In this document: positions 1-4,814 of the stretch, one piece after another
How the letters are laid out: every line of letters starts with the position of its first letter
Numbering within the stretch: position 1 is the first letter of the stretch
Source of the DNA: Sphingomonas sp.
GTDB lineage: Bacteria; Pseudomonadota; Alphaproteobacteria; Sphingomonadales; Sphingomonadaceae
Direction: 5' to 3'
Length of the DNA: 8,638 nucleotides
Assembly: GCA_019747165.1 (NCBI GenBank)
Contig: JAIERC010000452.1
Location: 1-8,638, forward strand
Notes under the pieces: model-generated
Databases searched by the model: none
Told to the model about the DNA's origin: nothing
The model's input: only the letters and a program-made list of their open reading frames with translations
Made by a program: the position numbers and the translations under genes

Positions 1-1588
1 CCATTTGATCAAATCCGGAATTTGCCAATATGGTGCGCAGTCGCTCGCTATCAAGCGCCTGATCTTCAATCGCGACATCAACCACTGCTTCAAACAGCCG
101 ACCGAGCGCGCCGCCAGCGAATCGCAGCGATCCTAATATCTCGACATGCCGCGCTATTTCAGCTGGATGCCGGATCAGTCCAGCAAGCACGGCCTTGGCC
201 AGCACCGGATCGATGCCGCTTGCCTTCACGCCCTGCGCTTGTGGGTGATCGCCACCGGCGGGTGGGGCGGGGCGCCATTTGCCGCCCTTTTGGGTGTTGG
301 CCGTGCGCGGTGCATTCCACACGCGCGGCGGCGGCGCGAAATGGGCATCGAAGCGGCGGCGGAAATCGCTGAGATATTCATGCTTCACCGATGGATCGGC
401 GATGGTCTGGGCCAGCTCGTTCAGCCGTTGCTTCAGCCCCGCGCGCTCTTCGGGCGTGCCGAGGGGGCCAGCGGCAAGTTCGCTCGTCCACAACCGCTCG
501 ACGAGTGGCTGGGTCTCGGCAAGCACCGCCTCGAAAGCGGCTGGCCCCTTGGCGCGGACCAGATCATCGGGGTCCTGACCCGGCGGCAGCGTTGCAAAGG
601 CCAGGCTCCGCCCTGGTGCCAGCATTGGCAAGGCGCGAAGTGCGGCCCGGAGTGCGGCCTTTTGCCCGGCACTATCGCCATCGAAGCACAGGACGGGGAC
701 ATCGGACAGCCGCCACAGCCGCTCAAGCTGGGCCTCGGTCAATGCCGTGCCGAGCGGGGCGACCGCTTCGCCAAACCCCGCCTGCGCCAGCGCGATGACG
801 TCCATATAGCCTTCGACGACGATCACGCGGCCCGCTTTCCGGCTCGCCGCCGCCGCGCGATCGAGATTGTAGAGCGTGCGCCCCTTGTCGAAGAGGGGCG
901 TGTCAGGCGAGTTCAGATATTTCGGCTCGCCGTCCCCGATCACGCGCCCGCCGAACGCAATCACGCGCCCGCGCGGATCGCGGATCGGGATCATCAGCCG
1001 ACCCCGGAACCGGTCATAGGGCTCCTTCTCATCAACCTGGATGAGCAGCCCGGCCTCCACCAGCAGTGGATCGCCATATGCCTTCAACTGCGCCTTCAAC
1101 TTGCCCCGCGAATCGGGCGAAAAGCCCATGCTGAAGGCTTGTGCTGTCTCTGCCTTGATGCCGCGCTTTTCCAGAACGCTGCGCGCCTCGCCGCCAGCGA
1201 TCCCCATGAGCTGCTCGGTGAACCAGGCGGCGGCATCATCCATCGCCTCGTAAAGCCCTTTAGCTGCTTCCGCCTTTTGGGCAGCGCGCGGATCCATCGC
1301 GGGCAATTCCATGCCTGCCGCCTGCGCGAGTTCCTTGACCGCATCCATGAAGGGCAACCCGCGCTGATCGGTCATCCAGCGGATGGCGTCGCCATGCGCT
1401 GAGCAACCGAAGCAGTGGTAGAACGCCTTGTCGTCATTGACGTAAAAGCTCGGCGTCTTCTCGTTGTGGAACGGACAGCATCCCTTGAACTCACGCCCCG
1501 CCTTGGTGAGCTTCACCGTCTTGCCGACAAGCGCCGACAGCAAGGTCCGCGCGCGCAGTTCGTCAAGGAATTGGGCGGAAAGACTCAC
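1..1588 (-). CDS. dnaG: DNA primase DnaG (3' end beyond the window)
   Basis: DnaG is the primase that lays down RNA primers at the replication fork with the DnaB helicase. I translated the minus strand from GTG at 1588-1586: 529 codons are open to the window edge, so the C-terminal part of the helicase-binding domain is missing. The N-terminal CHC2 zinc finger is complete, with Cys38, His41, Cys59 and Cys62 (CPFH, then CFGC). The RNA-polymerase-like basic core follows (YDRFRGRLMIPIRD, then RVIAFGGR). The Toprim domain shows Glu259 in VVEGYMDV and Asp303/Asp305 in FDGDSAGQ, the metal-binding acidic residues. A Pro/Ala-rich linker leads into the partial C-terminal domain. The GTG start lies one base after the stop of the upstream GatB/YqeY gene, so the two are very likely co-transcribed and translationally coupled. 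No frameshift or lost key residue is visible. rpoD commonly follows dnaG but would lie outside the window. Confidence 0.96.
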   Translation of the reverse strand, partial: MSLSAQFLDELRARTLLSALVGKTVKLTKAGREFKGCCPFHNEKTPSFYVNDDKAFYHCFGCSAHGDAIRWMTDQRGLPFMDAVKELAQAAGMELPAMDPRAAQKAEAAKGLYEAMDDAAAWFTEQLMGIAGGEARSVLEKRGIKAETAQAFSMGFSPDSRGKLKAQLKAYGDPLLVEAGLLIQVDEKEPYDRFRGRLMIPIRDPRGRVIAFGGRVIGDGEPKYLNSPDTPLFDKGRTLYNLDRAAAASRKAGRVIVVEGYMDVIALAQAGFGEAVAPLGTALTEAQLERLWRLSDVPVLCFDGDSAGQKAALRAALRALPMLAPGRSLAFATLPPGQDPDDLVRAKGPAAFEAVLAETQPLVERLWTSELAAGPLGTPEERAGLKQRLNELAQTIADPSVKHEYLSDFRRRFDAHFAPPPRVWNAPRTANTQKGGKWRPAPPAGGDHPQAQGVKASGIDPVLAKAVLAGLIRHPAEIARHVEILGSLRFAGGALGRLFEAVVDVAIEDQALDSERLRTILANSGFDQM

Positions 1589-1589
1589 C

Positions 1590-2042
1590 TCAGCTCAGCG
1601 CCGTTTTCACCAGGCCACTCGCTTTGCTCATGTCTAGGCTGGTCGCATGCCGTGTTTTCAGCTCGGCCATCACCCGGCCCATGTCCTTCATACCGTCGGC
1701 GCCCAGCTCTGCCTTGATTGCCAGGATCGCTGCGGTCGTCTCCGCCTCGTTCATCTGCTGCGGCAAAAACGCCTCGATCACCACGATCTCGGCGCTCTCG
1801 GCATCGGCCAGCTCTTGGCGCCCGCCCTTCACATACATGTCGATCGATTCGCGGCGCTGTTTGACCATTTTCTGCAGCACTTCGACCACCAGCAGATTAT
1901 CGTCATCGGGCGACTTGCCGGTCCGCGCTTCAATGTCGCGGTTCTTGATCGCTGACTGGATCAGGCGGATGGTGGCGGTGCCCGCCTTGTCCCCGCCCTT
2001 CATGGCGGTGACGAGCGCGGTCTTGATGTCGTCGCGAATCAT
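1590..2042 (-). CDS. GatB/YqeY domain protein
   Basis: This 150-residue protein belongs to the GatB/YqeY family: short, mostly helical proteins resembling the tail domain of the GatB amidotransferase subunit, which contacts tRNA. The precise role of the stand-alone form is not well established. Family-typical segments are visible: an N-terminal TALVTAMKGGDK-like stretch, LQKMVKQRRES near residue 57, EAFLPQQM near residue 90, and MKDMGRVMAELK near residue 117. The length is normal for the family. The ATG at 2042 is supported by AAGGA at 2053-2049 with a 6-nt spacer. The stop (1592-1590) is one base before the dnaG GTG, which indicates a yqeY-dnaG operon. This pairing is common in alphaproteobacteria. 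Confidence 0.93.
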   Translation of the reverse strand: MIRDDIKTALVTAMKGGDKAGTATIRLIQSAIKNRDIEARTGKSPDDDNLLVVEVLQKMVKQRRESIDMYVKGGRQELADAESAEIVVIEAFLPQQMNEAETTAAILAIKAELGADGMKDMGRVMAELKTRHATSLDMSKASGLVKTALS

Positions 2043-2172
2043 TTCAGGTCCTTTTCGGTAATCCTCGCCTTTAGCGCGACGCGGCGATTTTTAACAGATT
2101 GACGCTGCTCGCTCGCGTCTCTAGCGACGGTGCCTTAGCGACATCGACGGTATTTCAGGAGCCTCCCCAAGA
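2043..2172. promoter_or_regulatory. Divergent intergenic region between GatB/YqeY gene and carA
   Basis: This 130-bp gap must hold the 5' signals for both operons. On the plus strand, TTGACG at 2099-2104 followed after 17 bases by TAGCGA (2122-2127) is a possible promoter for carA, although the -10 match is poor. A short motif TAGCGAC recurs at 2122 and 2136. The carA Shine-Dalgarno is AGGAG at 2157-2161, 11 nt before the ATG. On the minus strand, AAGGA (2053-2049) serves the GatB/YqeY gene; its promoter is not clear, though an AT-rich patch at about 2087-2099 is the best place for one. I see no strong hairpin with a T-run, and so no sign of a pyrimidine-responsive attenuator. Confidence 0.5.
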
Positions 2173-3423
2173 ATGGCCGACGCCAAACCTATGCCCGTGA
2201 CCGTTCCGAAACCCCAAGGCGCCACCGGCGTTTTGGTCCTCGCCAATGGGGATATCGCCTGGGGCAGGGGCTTTGGCGCGGAGGGCGCGGCGGTGGGCGA
2301 GGTTTGCTTTCACACCGCGATGACCGGCTATCAGGAAATCATGACCGACCCGAGCTTTGCCGGGCAGATCATCACCTTCACCTTTCCGCATATCGGCAAT
2401 GTCGGCGCCAATGCCGATGATGTCGAGGCCGACGATCCCCATGCGCTCGGCATGATCGTGCGCGAGGATGTGACGAACCCCAGCAATTTTCGCAGTGTTG
2501 AGCCGCTCGATGTGTGGATGAAAAAGCATAATCGCATTGGGCTTTCGGGCATCGACACGCGGGCGCTGACACGGCGCATCCGCAGCGGTGGCGCGCCCAA
2601 CGGGGTGATCGCGCACGCGGCGGACGGCAAGTTCGACATCCCCGCCCTGCTGGCAAAGGCACAGGGCTGGCCAGGGCTGGAGGGCATGGACCTCGCCATC
2701 GACGTGACGACGCAAACGCATTTCGGCTGGGAAGGCGGCGTGTGGCGGCTTGGGGCGGGGTATGGCGACGGTGCTTCGACTTCGCTCAGCACGAACGGAA
2801 ATGAGGGTCCGGTTTCCCAACCCCCGTTCGCCCTGAGCGAAGTCGAAGGGCACGCGCACCGCCCCCACGTCGTCGCGATCGACTATGGCGCAAAACGCAA
2901 CATTTACCGCAACCTAGTCGCCGCAGGAGCTCGCGTCTCGGTTCTCCCCGCGACCGCGACCTTCGATCAGGTAATGGCGCTCAACCCCGACGGCATCTTC
3001 CTCTCCAACGGCCCCGGCGACCCCGCCGCGACTGGCGAATACGCCGTCCCCGTCATCCGCCAGCTGCTCGAAACCAAGCTGCCGCTGTTCGGCATCTGCC
3101 TCGGCCACCAGCTTCTCGCGCTCGCGGTCGGCGGGCAGACCACCAAGATGTTCCAGGGCCACCGCGGCGCCAACCACCCGGTCAAGCGGCTGAGCGACGG
3201 CGCGGTGGAGATCACCAGCATGAACCACGGCTTCGCGGTGGAACGGGAGTCGCTGCCCGCGGGCGTGCGCGAAACGCATGTGTCGCTGTTCGACGGCAGC
3301 AACGCGGGGATCGAGCTGGAAGGCGGGCGGGCGTTCAGCGTGCAATATCACCCCGAGGCGAGCCCGGGGCCGCAGGACAGCTTATATTTATTTGAGCGGT
3401 TTGTTGGGATGATTAGCCAATGA
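2173..3423 (+). CDS. carA: Carbamoyl-phosphate synthase small subunit (glutaminase)
   Basis: CarA hydrolyses glutamine and passes ammonia to CarB to make carbamoyl phosphate, which feeds pyrimidine and arginine synthesis in the cytoplasm. The N-terminal domain is typical (GEVCFHTAMTGYQEI, PHIGNVG, IDTRALTRRIR). The class I glutamine amidotransferase domain follows, with nucleophile Cys309 in FGICLGHQ and His393/Glu395 in QYHPEASPGP. The spacing from Cys to His matches E. coli CarA (84 residues, from memory). At 416 residues the protein is longer than the roughly 380 of E. coli. About 14 extra residues are at the N-terminus, and most of the rest lie in residues 201-226, which are encoded by an inverted-repeat element in the interdomain linker. 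ATG 2173 is preceded by AGGAG; a later ATG at residue 7 is possible but lacks as good a site. The stop overlaps the next gene by ATGA. Confidence 0.97.
   Translation: MADAKPMPVTVPKPQGATGVLVLANGDIAWGRGFGAEGAAVGEVCFHTAMTGYQEIMTDPSFAGQIITFTFPHIGNVGANADDVEADDPHALGMIVREDVTNPSNFRSVEPLDVWMKKHNRIGLSGIDTRALTRRIRSGGAPNGVIAHAADGKFDIPALLAKAQGWPGLEGMDLAIDVTTQTHFGWEGGVWRLGAGYGDGASTSLSTNGNEGPVSQPPFALSEVEGHAHRPHVVAIDYGAKRNIYRNLVAAGARVSVLPATATFDQVMALNPDGIFLSNGPGDPAATGEYAVPVIRQLLETKLPLFGICLGHQLLALAVGGQTTKMFQGHRGANHPVKRLSDGAVEITSMNHGFAVERESLPAGVRETHVSLFDGSNAGIELEGGRAFSVQYHPEASPGPQDSLYLFERFVGMISQ
2774..2848. repeat. REPIN-like inverted repeat inserted in frame in carA
   Basis: Two 25-nt arms, 2774-2798 and 2824-2848, are reverse complements at 23 of 25 positions and flank a 25-nt loop. 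The only two mismatches are adjacent, at arm positions 17-18, between a 16-bp and a 7-bp perfect stem. The core TTCGACTTCGCTCAG and its complement CTGAGCGAAGTCGAA are of a repetitive palindromic type that I recognise from memory as dispersed through sphingomonad genomes. The element is exactly 75 bp, so it adds 25 codons without shifting the carA frame or making a stop. It falls in the linker between the N-terminal and amidotransferase domains (residues 201-226), where extra residues are most easily tolerated. The hairpin is strong enough that it may also form in the carA mRNA. Confidence 0.8.
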
Positions 3424-3959
3424 ACACGGGTCGCGAGCGGGCGATTCAGGGTAATGCCGACGGACTCTGCGGCCCGTACGCGATCATGAACTTTCTTGTG
3501 TGGAAGGATGAAATCCCTGCTGACAAAGCTGCTGGAACGTCGGCCTACCAGGAAGCATTCCGCTACGTAATGGAAGCAGCCGAACGGGCGGGGCTGCTCT
3601 CGGCACACAAATTATACTCTGGCTTTGAGTGGCCCGATTTGATTGTCGTGTTCAATGAATACGCGGAGCGTAATTATTTCGACTACGTCGCCGTTCCACT
3701 AATAAAACTTCATTCTCGGATCGCCAAACTGTCCAATGAAAGTCTTTGGGGCGCCATTGTCGATGCTGAGGGGGCGGCAGTGGCATCGGTTCAAAAAGGC
3801 GGGCATTGGGTTCTAATTTACAAGAGGGATGGAGCCGGCGGATTTTCGGTACTCGATGCAACTGCCGGTAATCCGAAGACTGAACTGAAGAAGGCATGGT
3901 CCCTGCGCGATGGGATGGCGATGCTACCTAAAGACAGTGATCTGTTGAAAGATATCTAA
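3420..3959 (+). CDS. Putative papain-like cysteine peptidase, accessory gene in the car operon
   Basis: I do not recognise a named family for this 179-residue protein. Its residue pattern suggests a papain-like cysteine peptidase or related fold: Gln10 as a possible oxyanion residue, Cys17 in DGLCGPYAIMNFL at the start of a helix, His129 in KGGHWVLIYK, and Asp146 in FSVLDATAG. Order and spacing fit a minimal Cys-His-Asp triad, and the substrate is unknown. There is no signal peptide or membrane segment, so it is probably cytoplasmic. Its ATG overlaps the carA stop (ATGA), and its TAA overlaps the next ATG (TAATG), so it should be translated by coupling with carA. Its base composition is unlike its neighbours: I count 53 of 120 G+C at 3601-3720, against 43 of 60 in a carB stretch at 4981-5040. 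That suggests recent acquisition. Codon choice is coherent and the catalytic-like residues are intact, so it is probably a working gene. The enzymatic assignment is inference. Confidence 0.75.
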   Translation: MNTGRERAIQGNADGLCGPYAIMNFLVWKDEIPADKAAGTSAYQEAFRYVMEAAERAGLLSAHKLYSGFEWPDLIVVFNEYAERNYFDYVAVPLIKLHSRIAKLSNESLWGAIVDAEGAAVASVQKGGHWVLIYKRDGAGGFSVLDATAGNPKTELKKAWSLRDGMAMLPKDSDLLKDI

Positions 3960-4059
3960 TGCCCAAACCCACCGCCATCTCCTCCATCCTCGTCATCGGC
4001 GCTGGCCCGATCGTCATCGGTCAGGCGTGCGAGTTCGATTATTCGGGTACGCAGGCGAT
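3958..4059 (+). repeat. Direct repeat, upstream copy (carB 5' end)
   Basis: This 102-bp stretch matches 4713-4814 at 98 of 102 positions, offset by 755 bp. It begins at the A before the carB ATG and stops abruptly after GCAGGCGAT, where carB sequence gives way to the end of the antisense toxin gene. Two mismatches change amino acids 4 and 6 (Pro and Ala here; Arg and Asp in the intact gene). The other two are silent. It marks the left edge of the inserted toxin module. Confidence 0.95.
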
Positions 4060-4084
4060 TACTCCTCCCATGGGTTCACGGTAA
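3959..4084 (+). pseudogene. Truncated duplicate of the carB 5' end (41 codons)
   Basis: This is an open frame from ATG 3959 to TAA 4082-4084. Its first 34 residues are the CarB N-terminus (SSILVIGAGPIVIGQACEF and on to TQAI). It then runs into the reverse complement of the toxin gene 3' end and stops after seven unrelated residues (TPPMGSR). It holds only the first strand and nucleotide-binding loop of CarB and cannot be an enzyme. Its ATG overlaps the stop of the peptidase-like gene (TAATG), which is how carB itself may have been coupled before the insertion. Ribosomes finishing the upstream gene may still translate it into a short peptide. It is a remnant of either the ancestral carB start or the incoming one; the sequence alone does not say which. 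Confidence 0.9.
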
Positions 4085-4478
4085 CGATGTCGATATCGGC
4101 GAAATCGCGCACGTTTCGCGTCGCCAGTGGGACGCCCAACGCCAGGGCTTGTGCGGCGACGAGCGTATCGAATTGTCGTGAGCCAACGCGCTGCTCTGAA
4201 ATCAACACTTTGGACCCAAACTCAGCCCATTTGGCGGCATGCAAGATGTCGAACGGGACGATGCGCCCCTCATGGCGGGCAATCAGCCGATCCAGCCATG
4301 CCAGCAACATTGCGCGTTTACGTTCGCGCGGTGTCGTGCGGATGCCGATCGTCAATTCGGCTGCGACAATGGCCGATAGCAATGTCTCGTTTCTGCGCGC
4401 GAAGAGCCAATCGACCACCTTGTCATCGGGGCGCGGCTTAACGATTTCGCTGAAGACGTTGGTATCAACTAAAATCAT
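4059..4478 (-). CDS. vapC: PIN-domain ribonuclease toxin, VapC/FitB type
   Basis: This 139-residue PIN-domain protein fits the toxin of a type II VapBC/FitAB module. Such toxins are metal-dependent ribonucleases that cut specific RNAs, often tRNA or rRNA, when the antitoxin is lost. The acidic active-site positions are all present: Asp5 in ILVDTNVFSE, Glu41 in IVAAELTIG, Asp104 in RQFDTLVAAQA and Asp125 in ATRNVRDF. LATRNVRDFADI near the C-terminus is typical of the FitB-like branch. Length is normal and the active site looks intact. The gene lies antisense to the car operon, between two copies of the carB 5' end. Its stop codon spans 4061-4059, on the edge of the upstream repeat, so the cassette ends exactly with the gene. 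The ATG at 4478-4476 overlaps an upstream minus-strand frame by 14 nt, as expected for a coupled antitoxin-toxin pair. The RNA target cannot be told from sequence. Confidence 0.93.
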   Translation of the reverse strand: MILVDTNVFSEIVKPRPDDKVVDWLFARRNETLLSAIVAAELTIGIRTTPRERKRAMLLAWLDRLIARHEGRIVPFDILHAAKWAEFGSKVLISEQRVGSRQFDTLVAAQALALGVPLATRNVRDFADIDIVTVNPWEE

Positions 4479-4712
4479 TGAACTGGAACGGGATGATTCG
4501 ATCGCCCAACCCCCTGAAACTCAAATTGATCTCAGCACCGGGGCGCGTCATCTCGATCAGTTCGTGAACCCAATCATCGCCCCAGTCGCGCGTTGGCCAG
4601 GACGGGGCCGGTTCGACCTCATCACGGGCAGCACGATCAGCGGGAGCAGGCTTTTCCAACGGTCTTCGTCTCCAATCAGCACGAATAATAGCACAAAGGC
4701 GGTCTGAGAACC
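4060..4712. mobile_element. Inserted toxin-antitoxin cassette between carB repeats
   Basis: This 653-bp segment is foreign to the car operon. It separates two copies of the carB 5' end and carries genes only on the opposite strand. It holds the PIN toxin gene and its likely upstream partner, and no transposase, integrase or terminal inverted repeat. The repeat unit is thus a 755-bp module (repeat plus insert). Likely histories are integration of a small circular DNA that already carried a carB 5' end, a tandem duplication with capture, or passive movement by a recombinase encoded elsewhere. Recombination between the two repeats would remove it cleanly and restore a single carB start overlapping the upstream gene. 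Confidence 0.7.
4465..4659 (-). CDS. Candidate antitoxin upstream of the VapC-type toxin (TTG start)
   Basis: Type II toxins normally have their antitoxin gene directly upstream, and this frame is the only one reaching the toxin start. It would run from TTG at 4659-4657 to TGA at 4467-4465 and encode 64 residues, overlapping the toxin by 14 nt. There is no ATG or GTG in frame inside the insert before the TTG. GGAG at 4673-4670 lies 10 nt upstream and supports this start. The product begins LEKPAPADRAARDEVE and contains RDWGDDWVHELIE. It does not look like the usual ribbon-helix-helix (VapB/FitA), AbrB or Phd/YefM antitoxins, and I do not recognise its family. The acidic, tryptophan-bearing middle could bind a toxin, but that is speculation. 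Alternatively the antitoxin is degraded, or this frame is non-coding. A further minus-strand frame at 4557-4772 has no antitoxin-like feature and does not reach the toxin. Confidence 0.42.
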   Translation of the reverse strand: MEKPAPADRAARDEVEPAPSWPTRDWGDDWVHELIEMTRPGAEINLSFRGLGDRIIPFQFNDFS

Positions 4713-4714
4713 AA
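4685..4714 (-). promoter_or_regulatory. Possible promoter of the toxin-antitoxin module
   Basis: On the minus strand, TTGGTT (4714-4709) and TATTAT (4690-4685) are separated by 18 bases, giving a plausible sigma-70-like promoter. It would start transcription about 20 nt before the TTG of the candidate antitoxin. Two GTGCT pentamers flank the -10 hexamer as direct repeats and might bind an autoregulator. The -35 element overlaps the edge of the downstream repeat and the carB ATG. This is inference from consensus likeness only. Confidence 0.35.
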
Positions 4715-4814
4715 TGCCCAAACGCACCGACATCTCCTCCATCCTCGTCATTGGCGCTGGCCCGATCGTCATCGGTCAGGCGTGCGAGTTCGATTATTCG
4801 GGCACGCAGGCGAT
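4713..4814 (+). repeat. Direct repeat, downstream copy (start of intact carB)
   Basis: This is the partner of 3958-4059, with 98 of 102 positions identical. It begins at the base before the carB ATG and ends at GCAGGCGAT, after which this copy continues without interruption into carB. It marks the right edge of the inserted toxin module and supplies the working N-terminus of CarB. Confidence 0.95.

Noticed and set aside
146..1402. Long plus-strand open frame of 418 codons opposite dnaG
   Set aside because: It is antisense to a clear DnaG translation with intact zinc-finger and Toprim motifs, and its product is Arg/Ala/His-rich without recognisable motifs. This is the usual mirror frame of a GC-rich gene.
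4027..4707. 226-codon plus-strand frame across the toxin insert
   Set aside because: It is antisense to the PIN toxin, whose active-site residues are conserved. The frame crosses the repeat junction and shows no domain.
4557..4772. 71-codon minus-strand frame overlapping the carB start as antitoxin
   Set aside because: It starts inside carB, has a hydrophobic stretch unlike an antitoxin, and ends about 80 bp before the toxin start.
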